A stretch of DNA of 64,000 nt from Macrothele yani. Its lineage: Eukaryota > Arthropoda > Arachnida > Araneae > Macrothelidae. The notes under the pieces are model-generated. The model was given only the letters and a program-made list of their open reading frames with translations. It searched no databases and was not told where the DNA came from. The DNA is taken from NCBI GenBank assembly GCA_039090855.1, contig CM077034.1:14587719-14651718 (forward strand). Reading direction: 5' to 3'. Each line of letters starts with the position of its first letter. The stretch's first letter is position 1. The translations under genes and the position numbers were made by a program. Shown piece after piece: positions 1 to 10,729 of the stretch.

Positions 1-504
1 TTATTCATGGGAAGGGAGTGGGTGTATTTCATGGCTGTAATCTAGTATTTCACGGCTTAATCTGATATCTTCGTAGACGTAAAATTTCATTAGGAAATTA
101 ATTCGCCTCTCCACATATGGATTTTTTCTTAACATCCACTAAAATAACACGATGGCGATAGTGTCGTCTTCAACTAACTGGTACCATGAGAGACACAGCA
201 AGTGTTGCTTCTGCGCATGCGCAGTCCCGTTGCTTCCACCTGCTGTTGGGGGGTTGCATTGGTTGCCAGCAACGGGCCACTAGTGGCACTTGCTTGGAGG
301 CCCACAATTCACGGCGATGCTGCAGGGCCATCAATGGCTCGCCAACTGATAGCGCTGCCACCAACGGACCACTACCGGGCCGTGAGCGGCAGATTTCAGC
401 CAGCAGTGACCCATCACTGCCAGCTGGTGGCCAGCAGTTTCCCAGCACTTGTGTTTTTGCTGGGAGACTGTTTTTGGAAGGGGTCGGGGCCCGGAGTCAA
501 GGTT
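1..504. other. unassigned sequence
   Basis: I recognise no gene here. From about 186 the sequence becomes GC-richer and stays open in several frames on both strands. The predicted peptides show no domain, and their composition (many Ser, Arg, Gly, Cys) looks like chance frames. Confidence 0.4.
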
Positions 505-1826
505 TCAAAATCTCTTTATTATTATTCATCATAAGAAAACATAAGAGGGAGACGTACAGCGTTGGGCGTCACACTGGGAAATAATACAAACCGTTAAAAC
601 ATGATGGTATATACACTGCAATGACAATGGGGATGAATAACAGATGCTGCAAGCAAAGCTTATTGCATAAAAATTGCAGAAGTGACAGAGAAACACATCG
701 TGTCACATGACATTGGCTGGGCATGATTTACAGGATAACACAGGCGAAACAATAGTACACAATTAGAAAAAGAACAGCACAAACACCGCCGTGAAGGTAA
801 AACATTACAAACATGAGATAAAAACACAGCGTGCACAATTGTGCAAGTTATTTAACGAGGGCACCAAAGCAACATAATACAGGCGGGGTGAAAGTAATTA
901 ATGTACACGAGTAAGCATGAAAATACACTGAGATGACATTAGCATTCACAATTCAACGGTAGCGTGGATTGCACGAGTCGTAGAGTGGAGGAGGGGCACC
1001 AGGGTGCCACGGAGGTGTAGAATGTCCTAGGGTACTGATAGGTGTAGAAGTCCAGAATCAACCACAAACCATGGAGCGGCCGACGCCCAGGTAGATAGGT
1101 GACTTCTCGACGACTGGAAGAAGCCGACTGGTACTCCAGGCGGAGTCGAGAAAGCAATCGATCTTGAAAATGGCACAAAAGTGCTGCACTGGCCTGGTGT
1201 AAAGAGACCGGCGAGGAAACGCTGCGGAGTTGTTGAAGGTATACCTAAATAACGTGTTTAACCAGCACGAAAAGATAGGCACATACTGACGGAAGAGGCG
1301 TAGGTGGATGAGCCCGCAGAAGAAGATGTCTGTAGGCAGTGAACGGAAGATCTTGAGAACAAGAGCGACTGGCAATCCGGAAACCCTGGTGGAGGAGAGG
1401 CATCAGGATGGGACAGTAAAGGTAGACGTGAGAAACGTCTGCCTCCTGTGCGCAGAAGGAGCAGAGAGGGGAGGAGAGAAGGGACATGCGAAAGAGAAAA
1501 TACGGAACAGGGAGGCGATTATGCAAAAAGAGCCGGTGGGTATTAATTTCAAGAGGGGCAGATAAAGGTGAGCGGGCAGCGGCCCAGACAAGAGGAAGAG
1601 AAGCAGGGGGAACCTCCAGAATAGAAAGCGGTGAAGGGGTGGCAAGGTGCACTAGAAAACGATAAAGAGATTTAGAGGAGAGAGAAGAGAGAGGAAGAAC
1701 CGAGTTTGTGAGTCGGAGGAAAAACGGCAGCGGAAGAGGGGCAGAAAAGACAGAGACGAGACCGGTGGGGGAGACAAGATCAGGGAAAAGAGAAAGAAGT
1801 GCAGTTAGCAGAGAGTCATAGACCAA
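505..1826 (-). pseudogene. 3' end of a non-LTR retrotransposon (LINE), degraded
   Basis: Read on the minus strand, 1826-1245 gives an open frame of 193 residues. Its second half has a CCHC cluster: Cys-x2-Cys in SPLCSFCAQE, then His-x4-Cys in VSHVYLYCPI. A leucine/arginine-rich LFLHNRLPVPYFLFRM segment precedes it. This is the usual layout of the C-terminal region after the reverse transcriptase domain in several LINE clades. The frame breaks near 1245-1270, and similar coding character continues in another frame to about 1058. Nothing codes below about 950, and 505-530 has a TTATTATTATT stretch that could be the 3' tail of the element on this strand. The catalytic RT core is absent, so this is a 5'-truncated, frameshifted copy. 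The clade cannot be assigned by eye. Confidence 0.5.
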
Positions 1827-1898
1827 ATGGGCGGATGGGGACGAGAGAATAGCAGGGGGAGGCCTGAGAAAGGGCGGCAGGATAGATCCGAGTTAAAA

Positions 1899-2210
1899 TT
1901 TACAGTTTTCTATTTAGAACTACCAAATTTGGTATGCTATCTCATGAAACTCTAACTTAGACCGTACACGGTTTTTGGAAGAAGTCGGGGTCAAGGGGGG
2001 GGTACAAAATTTTCTAATATCTACAGTTTCCAATTTAGAACCACCAAATTTGGTACACTATCTGATGGTACTCTAATTTAGACCTTACACGGTTTTTAGA
2101 AGGGGCGGGGCTCGGGGTCAAGGGGGGCCCCATACAAAAACTGTCTATGGTCTAAGAGTACCATGAAATGGTATACCAAATTTGGTGGTTCTAAATTGAA
2201 AACTGTAGAT
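1899..2210. repeat. tandem plus inverted repeat (small foldback or MITE-like)
   Basis: A segment containing CCACCAAATTTGGTACAC (about 2020-2083) has a diverged direct copy just upstream (about 1900-1960) and an inverted copy at about 2146-2210. The inverted arms are about 60 bp with few mismatches and could form a long hairpin. Both direct copies continue into a G-rich stretch (about 1985-2000 and 2101-2128). There is no coding potential. Confidence 0.65.
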
Positions 2211-2928
2211 TTGTACACAACTGTAGATTTCTGTACAAACAAACGTTCAATTTTATATTTAGAGATAGTGGTCTGGTTAAAATTATTTGCATTTGTAGAG
2301 GAACATGATGAACAATAGCAAAATTTCTTATAATTTTATAGTAATTTTGGTAGTAATTTATGAACTTTATTTTTGTTTATATGAATTACTTGAATTGGCT
2401 AATCCTGTACTGCTTTTGATAGTTATTGTTTATGAGTAAGAAATTATACCAATTGGAAGCTACAGACATATGTAGGTGTTCTATGAAAAAGGTATGTAAG
2501 TGTTTTGTTTTAATTTGTATCAGGATGCACAATTGTGTGCTTTATTTGGTATATGACAGATAGTTTTGTAAAATGCAGGAAGAAAAGTATGAGACAAAGT
2601 GGTGTTTTTTTTTTTTTTCTGCATCCGCACCTACTGTGTGAAATTAGAATAGTAAATGATTTGTGTAACATTGAAATATTTTACAGGTCTAGTTTCAACA
2701 TTTTTGTAACTATTTTCTATTGTTATATTTATTTATGATAAGTGTACAATAATCGTCTTCCTGCAGAAGTTTAAAATACTTTAATAAATGACATAAAGTT
2801 ACGTCGAAAGGCTACCTCCTATGCCAGCCAACAGGGTGAGAAGCATGGAAACGATCGGCAGAGCCATCTAGCGGGCTGGGTTAGATTTCTGACCGTGTTT
2901 TGCCAGGCGCTTTCCACACTGCCTCTTA
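2211..2928. other. AT-rich unassigned sequence
   Basis: AT-rich DNA with no supportable gene. A 67-codon open frame at 2535-2738 is low-complexity and runs through a T-tract, so I do not call it. Confidence 0.4.
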
Positions 2929-2930
2929 TA

Positions 2931-4484
2931 CACTGCTGGACAATTGCTAAAGACGGATCATAAACGGCTATATAGCGCATAAAAAAGTAAGTGTGGTTGG
3001 ATGCCAAGTGAAATAAAATAATGTCAGAATGCCAGGACATTACAAGAAAGACAATTTATTGTGCTCTGAAATCCAGAAGGCTTTGGAACGTGTTCAAGGG
3101 ACAAACAGGCCATTTTGTGCAGAATACGTAAACGTGAAAAAAATGCAATTACCGTCCGCAGGCGTTCCGGCGTAAGATGTCAATACGGGATATGGCCACC
3201 ATGGAGGGCGATGCAAGATTCCACACGTCGTGTCATGCTTTGCACAACATTATCAAGCAGCTGTTGGGGTAATTTATCCCATTCCTCTGTCAGTGCACGG
3301 ATGAGGGTGTCCTTGTTTATTGGAGGGCATTGGCGACCAGCAAGACTCCTCCTCAAAGCATCCCACACATTTTGAATGGGATTCAGATCTGGAGAACGTG
3401 CTGGCCATACGAGGCGTTGAATATCCTCGCTCTCAAGACACTCCTGGACAGCGACTGTTCGATGACATGTTGCGTTGTCGTCCATGAAAATGAATCTATC
3501 ACCGACAGCACCACGGAACATGCGAACATGAGGTAGCAGAACATCATTAATGTATCGTTGGCCAGTCATAGTCCCAGTTGGAAGCACATAGAGGGACGTA
3601 CGGCCATTGATCATGATGCCAGCCCATACCATGACACTACATGTCGGATATCCTGTATGTTTGCTGGACAATATGCAGTACCACTATCACGCCAGATCAG
3701 TTGTCGTCGACAATCAGACGATAGACTGTATATCTACTCTCATCTGAGAAGAGGACAGCAGACCAGTCGTTATCAGTCCAATTGCGATGTTGATGGCACC
3801 ATTGCAATCGGGCGGTACGGTGACGTCTGGACAATGGGATGCACACAACAGGACGGCGGGCGTATAGTCCTCCTTCATGCAAACGTCTGGCGACACTTTT
3901 TCGGTAGATCCGCTTGCCAGTAGCAGCCATAAACTGATTTGCTACCTCACTAGCTGTGCTGCGCCGGTGTCTTTTTGTTGATAGCACTATGTACCGATCT
4001 TCTGTAGGTGTCGTACTGCGAACACGACCTCCCCCGTGACGAACACGACCTCCCCCGTGACGTTTGCTACACTCTCCATTTGTTTGAAATGATTTCCAAA
4101 GCCTTGAAACAACACTGTGGCTGACGTCGAACTCCCTGGCAACATCTGTTATTTTTCGCCCTTTTTCAATCTTGCCAATAATACGGCCACGCGTCAAATC
4201 ATCTAGGTGATGTCGGGAAGACATACTGAAAATTGCAAGTTCGTCAATTGATTCTTTCAATTTCAACTTTGCGTTTGAACAACAACGGTCAATACGCGTC
4301 AAATCCTTTATATCTCTTATCAGCGCTATGACGTCACGAACAAGTTCGGCAATCCAAAATTTGCATACGCACAACACGTCTTACTGTATCCCGCACTTAT
4401 GCTAATTTCCACATTTTCCTGCCTACCATTTTATGGTTGCTATCGTTGTTATTGTCATCCGTCCTTGGCAATTGTCCGGCAGTG
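2931..4484 (-). mobile_element. Tc1-like DNA transposon, 1.55 kb, inactive
   Basis: The ends are inverted repeats: CACTGCTGGACAATTGCTAA at 2931 and the complement of CACTGCCGGACAATTGCCAA ending at 4484. Similarity extends about 28 bp with a few mismatches. Both ends are bordered by TA (2929-2930 and 4485-4486), the target duplication of the Tc1/mariner superfamily. The interior encodes a broken transposase on the minus strand. Confidence 0.9.
3180..4224 (-). pseudogene. Tc1-like transposase, frameshifted
   Basis: Transposases of this family bind the terminal repeats through two N-terminal helix-turn-helix domains and cut DNA with a DDE catalytic domain in the nucleus. I take the start at the ATG at 4224 (MSSRHHLDDLTRGRI), where homology-like sequence begins. 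The HTH region follows, with DVAREFDVSHSVVSRLW. A 21-bp tandem duplication gives a repeated HGGGRVR motif. The first catalytic Asp is in FSDESR. The frame is then lost near 3700 and again near 3670. It resumes with the second Asp in FMDDNATCH and the SPDLNPIQNVW block. Spacing from the second Asp to the third position is 34 residues, the DD34E arrangement, but the Glu is replaced by Gln. The copy is therefore dead twice over, by frameshifts and by the missing catalytic residue. Confidence 0.88.
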
Positions 4485-4486
4485 TA

Positions 4487-5400
4487 TATAGCCTGCGACT
4501 TTTCGGAAGGTTATTACTTGTCTGCGTTAACAGTTTGGCTAACGGATCAACAGAAAAACAAATGTAAACATAGAATCTTTAAGTTAACAGATGAATCTGT
4601 TAATGTCTCTAAAGTTGTACGTTCTTCCTTACAAGGCTTACTTTTGCGTTCGAAATTCAAAGAATCTCGCTTAACTCTAGCTACAACGGAACACTAAAAT
4701 TAAAGCGGTACACACATTTCGAAGCACATAATTACGTTAAATTAAAAAAAAGAAAAAAATATGTGTACCTAATTAAAGTAGCCGAATACTTTTTATCAAA
4801 ATGCGTAGTAATTAAACTACAGCTGTTCAAAAATAAATTTTTTCGGAAGTTTAATAGGTTTCTGAAAAGTTGAATGAATGACTTACGTTTTGATTGAAAC
4901 AAACTTCCTGGAGTTCAAAATGTTCTGACCTTAGTTCCAAATAGACATAGTTTCAATCAGGCGCAAATTTAAAGGAAGAGCCCCAATGGACCTTGCCCAT
5001 CTCCTCCGAGAGAGCGTTTCATTGTTTTTTTTTTTTTTTGTTGTTATTTTTTGTTTTGTTAAAATGCAACTTACATTAGAAAAAACTACTTTAGTTTAAT
5101 AAAAATGCATCAACTTACGTTAGAAAATAATGCTTTATTTTTTTCTTCTATTTTTCATGAACTTTTATTTCGTCCTGATGGATTTCAAGAACTTACATGT
5201 TTCATCACCCCCCCTCGCCGAAAAAATTCTGTATACGCCCGTGGTTTCGATAAGAAAAAGTTATTTGTATCAAATATGCTGAAGAGAAAATCAATTAGAG
5301 ACAGATGGCGTTATGCAAATGTGGCGCTGTGGGCGGCCCTGTAAACGGAAACATGACGTATGCAGTGATGCGACGGGAATCGGTAAGAGTCGGACGCAGT
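4487..5400. other. AT-rich unassigned sequence
   Basis: No gene is supportable. Two similar AT-rich blocks near 5060-5100 and 5105-5145 share AACTTACRTTAGAAAA-like sequence and look like a small direct duplication. A T-tract lies at about 5028-5040. Confidence 0.35.
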
Positions 5401-6393
5401 ATGGGTAAGACGAAGGATCTAAGCGCATTTGGTCGTGGGCAAATTGTCGGGGCCCGATGAATGGGTCACTCCATCTTGGAAGTCGTGCAGGCACTGGGAT
5501 TTTCACGAGCCACTGTGTCACGGGTGCACCGTGAGTACATCGAATCCGGTAAAACCATCCCTGCAAGGGCCAACTGCCGTGGACAAAACAGCGTGTGGAT
5601 GAGCGGGGTCATCGTCGGCTAGCTCGCATTGTAACAGCGGATAGACGGGCCACAGTGCAAGAAATCACTCGGCAATTTAACGCTGGTGCACAAAAACGTG
5701 TAAGTAGCCACGCCATCCAGAACAATCTCCTCGCTATGGGGTACAGAAGCCATCGTCCCACGAGGGTACCGCTGCTGACCGCACATCACAGGGTGCAAAG
5801 ATTACCAATGGGCGCGGGAACATCGCCACTGGACCCTAGACATGTGGGAAAATGTTGCCTGGACTGATGAGTCGAGATTCACGTTGGTACATGCGGATGG
5901 CAGGATACGAGTACGGCGCAAACCACATGAAGCGATGGATCCTTCTTGCCAGCAGGGTACTCTTCAAGCTGGTGGGGGTGGCATTCTCGTTTGGGTACTG
6001 TTTACGTGGACTGAAATGGGACCCCTGGTACGTGTGACATCGTCCCTCACAGGTCAACGTTACCGGGATATCCTGGACGACCCTTTGCTCCCGTTTGTGC
6101 GTCTTCAACATCCCACTGGGGACCTCATCCTGCAACAAGACAATGCAGCTCCCGAATTGTATCCGAATGGTTGGATGAACACTCCACCGACCTGACCTTC
6201 GCTGCCTTGGCCAGCTAGGTCACCTGACCTGAGCACATCTGGGATGCCATCGAGAGAGATGACCCCCCCTCCATGAAATCTTCGTGAACTGTGGGAGCTT
6301 GTTCAGGGGTCATGGATCCGTATGGCTTCCCAACGCTTCCGGTGTCTTGTCGAGTCCATGCCGAGACGAATCGCCGCCGTCATCAGGGCGTAA
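5401..6393 (+). pseudogene. second Tc1-like transposase, multiply broken
   Basis: ATG at 5401 opens an HTH region (LSAFGRGQIVGAR) that hits a TGA at 5458. The same frame resumes with ILEVVQALGFSRATVSRVH, typical of the first HTH of Tc1-like transposases. Reading then shifts frame near 5595 (RRLARIVTADRRATVQEITR) and again near 5835 into the catalytic part. That part has the first Asp in AWTDESRF and the second in LILQQDNAAP. The third catalytic block is scrambled after about 6150. The C-terminal residues end at a stop at 6391-6393. No convincing terminal inverted repeats were found, so the element borders are unknown. It differs in sequence from the other Tc1-like copies here and is a separate family. 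Confidence 0.8.
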
Positions 6394-6439
6394 GGTGGTG
6401 CTACACGTTACTAGACAGGTATCTCTAATTCAATTGCTG

Positions 6440-7330
6440 TTCAGTGTAAAACTGAAGAGAATTTGCGGGGGAGGGGGGGGGGTCCGTCTGGGGACGTATT
6501 TCGTGTCTCAAAACTTTTGAAAACGGTAGTTGAACGGAGTGAAAAAGTTATCGTAATTTTTCTCTACCGATGTTTACTTTGTGTCCAGTTTTATTGTTAA
6601 ATATGATTTTATTGCATAAAAGTATATTTCAGCTTGAAACTGTAGAAAACAATTTGGGAAAACGTACGTTAGACGCCGCAAAAATTTGCTCCGTAAACTT
6701 CAGGCATCATATATTCTTCCGCGAAATCGAGGAATTCCGCCTTTTTCGTTATTATTTTGGTCATTCGCGAGATCAATGCACCAGTGAACATAATTTTGGG
6801 GAGGGAGTGGATGTTCGTTGGAGGACGGAATTCCAAATTTACGAAAATTTCGAAAACGGAAGGTCGACGGAGTTCAGATTTTGTTTCCGCAATCGTAATT
6901 CCTTTTTTCTCGCGATGTTGCCTCTGCCCAGTATTGCTGTTTTATAATATTTAACTGCATAAATATTTGTATTTCAGTTTGGAAATAGCGAGAAAATTTC
7001 CAAAACCAGAAGTCGGACGGTGTGCAAAGGTTTCTTCCGTAATCGCACTCCTTTCCCACGAAGTTCCCACTCTCTCCTGCATTGTTTTATTACTTCAGGT
7101 TCAACTTTTTAAGCATACTATAACTGAATTATGCAAAATAAAACATACTGATATTATACTCAGCAATTTTATTAAAATAATACAGTATAATTTTTTTTTT
7201 TTTTTGGCCAATGTGTACTAGCAAAATTTATAAGTTTTGGATCTTTAATTGGTGGGGTAAAAATGTATTAATTCTGAAGACTGAAAACGAAAAATTTTAT
7301 CCGCTCTAATTTAAGTTACATTTCTGACTG
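6440..7330. repeat. dispersed tandem-like repeat (family shared with 62.1-62.9 kb)
   Basis: Several loosely related blocks repeat motifs such as TTGTTAAATATGATTTTATT, a G-run followed by a GTCCGTCTGGGG-like stretch, and CGAGGAATTCCG. The same blocks, in the same order, recur at about 62090-62870. The blocks stay open over short spans, but the translations are low-complexity and differ between copies, so I treat them as noncoding. Confidence 0.6.
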
Positions 7331-7865
7331 ATTTCAGTGTGTATGGGTGGTTCCAGTGTGTATCGCAACTAAAAAAAAAAACAAAAAAAAAACAAGAAAG
7401 TTGACACCGAATTTTTGGTTCTAATAAGCACGTCTTTTGAATCCGTTCTGACGCACATTAAATTTATCAAAGCTATTCAAAGTCAATGGAACCGGTATGG
7501 AAAACAATAGATCTGACCAAAGAAAGAAGATTTTCAATCGGGTGTTTAATCTCTCAGATATTGCTGTAAACGGAATCGTGAGCTTACGAACTCTTAGAAA
7601 CAGAGATATCGACAAAAAAAGAAAGAAAAAAGAGTCAAATTCTTGATTTCCACAAGAGCTGAAACAAGAAAGTTGACACCGAATTTTCGGGTGTAATAAG
7701 CACGTCTTTTGAATCCGTTCTGACGCAAATTAAATTTATCAAAGCTATTCAAAGTCAATGGAACCGGTATGGAAAACAATAGATCTGACCAAAGAAAGAA
7801 GATTTTCAATCGGGTTTTTAATCCCTCAGATATTGCTGTAAACGGAATCGTGAGCTTACGAACTC

Positions 7866-8027
7866 TGTGACGTACCTGCCAGCAGGACGCACATGACATA
7901 AAGGCAGATAGGAATCAGAATACATGTCCGCGTAGCTTAATTGGTAGAGCAACTTACTCCGGAATGAGTGGACCCGAGTTCGAACCCCGGCGCGGATAAA
8001 AATGACGGAGAAATTTACTTCCTTATA
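7866..8027 (+). repeat. left LTR of TRIM copy A
   Basis: 162 bp, TGTGACGTACCTGCC...TTACTTCCTTATA. It differs from the right LTR of the same copy by only a few bases (for example ATTTACTTCC versus ATTCACTTCG near the 3' end), which suggests a fairly young original insertion. Confidence 0.85.
7926..7998 (+). other. tRNA-like module in TRIM left LTR
   Basis: The 73-nt segment folds by hand like a tRNA. The acceptor GTCCGCG pairs with CGCGGAT over 7 bp (one G-T). The D arm is GCTT/GAGC. The T arm is CCGAG, loop TTCGAAC, CCCGG with one A-C mismatch. A box A-like TAGCTTAATTGG and a box B GAGTTCGAACC are in the right places. The anticodon stem ACTTA/TGAGT leaves an 8-nt loop (CTCCGGAA) instead of 7; read after T33, the anticodon would be CCG (Arg), tentatively. 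It is probably a Pol III promoter module rather than a working tRNA gene. No T-run follows it. Other copies: 8349-8421, 9060-9132, 9485-9557, 10198-10270, 10628-10700, 11340-11412, 11764-11836. Confidence 0.8.
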
Positions 8028-8028
8028 A

Positions 8029-8040
8029 TGGCGCCCGAAC
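8029..8040 (+). promoter_or_regulatory. primer binding site of TRIM
   Basis: TGGCGCCCGAAC lies one base after the left LTR. It is complementary to a tRNA 3' end ...GTTCGGGCGCCA, as used by tRNA-Lys-primed retroelements. The match stops after 12 nt. It is not complementary to the 3' end of the tRNA-like module in the LTR, so self-priming is unlikely. Confidence 0.8.
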
Positions 8041-8065
8041 TACCCGGATGACCCGACCGTTCAAA

Positions 8066-8104
8066 ATCTCGCATTGGTGTGATGTTATTTCCACACCGCG
8101 AGAT
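8066..8104 (+). other. leader stem-loop of TRIM
   Basis: ATCTCGC-ATT-GGTGTG, a 10-nt loop, then CACACC-GCGAGAT. This gives 13 perfect base pairs with a 3-nt bulge, 25 nt after the primer binding site. It is present unchanged in all four copies. The position matches packaging or dimerisation hairpins of retroelement leaders; that function is inference. Confidence 0.65.
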
Positions 8105-8277
8105 AGGAAAAATCAGAGAATCCCTTCTCCAGTGCTTCGAAAAATAAATGTGTGTGACGTTGCATTATACACACCAGATTGACTGGGAGTTCTCAAGTGC
8201 ACGTTCTACAGTGGTTGTCTGCCTGCAGCGATTCATGGTCACGGCTGATCCGTGGGCCATGCCCCCGGCCCTCTTTC

Positions 8278-8288
8278 GGGGGGAGGGA
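8278..8288 (+). promoter_or_regulatory. polypurine tract of TRIM
   Basis: A G-run plus AGGGA sits directly against the right LTR, where plus-strand DNA priming occurs in LTR elements. The G-run varies between copies: 6, 8, 13 and 7 G in copies A to D. A C-run just upstream (CCCCCGG) could pair with it. Confidence 0.8.
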
Positions 8289-8450
8289 TGTGACGTACCT
8301 GCCAGCAGGACGCACATGACATAAAGGCAGATAGGAATCAGAATACATGTCCGCGTAGCTTAATTGGTAGAGCAACTTATTCCGGAATGAGTGGACCCGA
8401 GTTCGAACCCCGGCGCGGATAAAAATGACGGAGAAATTCACTTCGTTATA
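8289..8450 (+). repeat. right LTR of TRIM copy A
   Basis: 162 bp beginning directly after the polypurine tract. It ends CGTTATA and is followed by the ACTC duplication and an interrupted satellite monomer. It contains its own tRNA-like module at 8349-8421. Confidence 0.85.
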
Positions 8451-8999
8451 ACTCTTAGAAACAGAGATATCGACAAAAAAAGAAAGAAAAAAAGAGTCAA
8501 ATTCTTGATTTCCACAAGAGCTGAAACAAGAAAGTTGACACCGAATTTTTGGGTGTAATAAGCACGTCTTTTGAATCCGTTCTGACGCATATTAAATTTA
8601 TCAAAGCTATTCAAAGTCAATGGAACCGGTATGGAAAACAATAGATCTGACCAAAGAAAGAAGATTTTCAATCGGGTTTTTAATCCCTCAGATATTGCTG
8701 TAAACGGAATCGTGAGCTTACGAACTCTTAGAAACAGAGATATCGACAAAAAAAGAAAGAAAAAAGAGTCAAATTCTTGATTTCCAAAAGAGCTGAAACA
8801 AGAAAGTTGACACCGAATTTTTGGGTGTAATAAGCACGTCTTTTGAATCCGTTCTGACGCATATTAAATTTATCAAAGCTATTCAAAGTCAATGGAACCG
8901 GTATGGAAAACAATAGATCTGACCAAAGAAAGAAGATTTTCAATCGGGTTTTTAATCCCTCAGATATTGCTGTAAACGGAATCGTGAGCTTACGAACTC

Positions 9000-9586
9000 T
9001 GTGACGTACCTGCCCGCAGGACGCACATGACATAAAGGCAGATAGGAATCAGAATACATGTCCGCGTAGCTTAATTGGTAGAGCAACTTACTCCGGAATG
9101 AGTGGACCCGAGTTCGAACCCCGGCGCGGATAAAAATGACGGAGAAATTTACTTCCTTATAATGGCGCCCGAACTACCCGGATGACCCGACCGTTCAAAA
9201 TCTCGCATTGGTGTGATGTTATTTCCACACCGCGAGATAGGAAAAATCAGAGAATCCCTTCTCCAGTGCTTCGAAAAATAAATGTGTGTGACGTTGCATT
9301 ATACACACCAGATTGACTGGGAGTTCTCAAGTGCACGTTCTACAGTGGTTGTCTGCCTGCAGCGATTCATGGTCACGGCTGATCCGTGGGCCATGCCCCC
9401 GGCCCTCTTTCGGGGGGGGAGGGATGTGACGTACCTGCCAGCAGGACGCACATGACATAAAGGCAGATAGGAATCAGAATACATGTCCGCGTAGCTTAAT
9501 TGGTAGAGCAACTTATTCCGGAATGAGTGGACCCGAGTTCGAACCCCGGCGCGGATAAAAATGACGGAGAAATTCACTTCGTTATA
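9000..9586 (+). mobile_element. TRIM copy B
   Basis: LTRs 9000-9161 and 9425-9586, primer binding site from 9163, polypurine tract 9412-9424. It is nearly identical to copy A, including the LTR-specific differences and the same flanking ACTC, so it arose by duplication of the array and not by a new insertion. CTGCCCGCAGG near the start of the left LTR is a private substitution. Confidence 0.87.
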
Positions 9587-10137
9587 ACTCTTAGAAACAG
9601 AGATATCGACAAAAAAAGAAAGAAAAAAAGAGTCAAATTCTTGATTTCCACAAGAGCTGAAACAAGAAAGTTGACACCGAATTTTTGGGTGTAATAAGCA
9701 CGTCTTTTGAATCCGTTCTGACGCATATTAAATTTATCAAAGCTATTCAAAGTCAATGGAACCGGTATGGAAAACAATAGATCTGACCAAAGAAAGAAGA
9801 TTTTCAATCGGGTTTTTAATCCCTCAGATATTGCTGTAAACGGAATCGTGAGCTTACGAACTCTTAGAAACAGAGATATCGACAAAAAAAGAAAGAAAAA
9901 AGAGAGTCAAATTCTTGATTTCCACAAGAGCTGAAACAAGAAAGTTGACACCGAATTTTTGGGTGTAATAAGCACGTCTTTTGAATCCGTTCTGACGCAT
10001 ATTAAATTTATCAAAGCTATTCAAAGTCAATGGAACCGGTATGGAAAACAATAGATCTGACCAAAGAAAGAAGATTTTCAATCGGGTTTTTAATCCCTCA
10101 GATATTGCTGTAAACGGAATCGTGAGCTTACGAACTC

Positions 10138-10729
10138 TGTGACGTACCTGCCAGCAGGACGCACATGACATAAAGGCAGATAGGAATCAGAATACATGTC
10201 CGCGTAGCTTAATTGGTAGAGCAACTTATTCCGGAATGAGTGGACCCGAGTTCGAACCCCGGCGCGGATAAAAATGACGGAGAAATTTACTTCCTTATAA
10301 TGGCGCCCGAACTACCCGGATGACCCGACCGTTCAAAATCTCGCATTGGTGTGATGTTATTTCCACACCGCGAGATAGGAAAAATCAGAGAATCCCTTCT
10401 CCAGTGCTTCGAAAAATAAATGTGTGTGACGTTGCATTATACACACCAGATTGACTGGGAGTTCTCAAGTGCACGTTCTACAGTGGTTGTCTGCCTGCAG
10501 CGATTCATGGTCACGGCTGATCCGTGGGCCATGCCCCCGGCCCTCTTTCGGGGGGGGGGGGGAGGGATGTGACGTACCTGCCAGCAGGACGCACATGACA
10601 TAAAGGCAGATAGGAATCAGAATACATGTCCGCGTAGCTTAATTGGTAGAGCAACTTATTCCGGAATGAGTGGACCCGAGTTCGAACCCCGGCGCGGATA
10701 AAAATGACGGAGAAATTCATTTCGTTATA
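10138..10729 (+). mobile_element. TRIM copy C
   Basis: LTRs 10138-10299 and 10568-10729, primer binding site from 10301. The polypurine tract has the longest G-run (13). The left LTR has TTATTCCGG in the tRNA-like anticodon region, where copies A and B have TTACTCCGG. Confidence 0.87.

Larger units (their letters stand above)
7866..8450 (+). mobile_element. TRIM copy A: miniature LTR retrotransposon with tRNA-like sequence in its LTRs
   Basis: The element is 585 bp: a 162-bp LTR (7866-8027), a 261-bp internal region (8028-8288) and a second 162-bp LTR (8289-8450). The LTR begins TGTGACG and ends CGTTATA (CTTATA in the left copy), imperfect inverted termini. ACTC at 7862-7865 and 8451-8454 is a 4-bp target duplication; neighbouring satellite monomers supply the empty site. 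The internal region starts with a primer binding site and ends in a polypurine tract. No coding frame is plausible, so it is non-autonomous and would depend on a partner LTR element for reverse transcription and integration. Each LTR carries a 73-nt tRNA-like module. The layout matches TRIMs; plant Cassandra TRIMs carry 5S rRNA in the same position. Confidence 0.88.

Noticed and set aside
186..584. 132-codon open frame
   Set aside because: Overlapping open frames on both strands, no recognisable domain, chance-like composition.
6570..6947. 125-codon open frame
   Set aside because: Lies in a dispersed repeat whose other copy (62.1-62.9 kb) does not keep the frame.
7926..7998. A functional host tRNA gene
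   Set aside because: The 8-nt anticodon loop, the missing T-run and the fixed place in an LTR argue against it.
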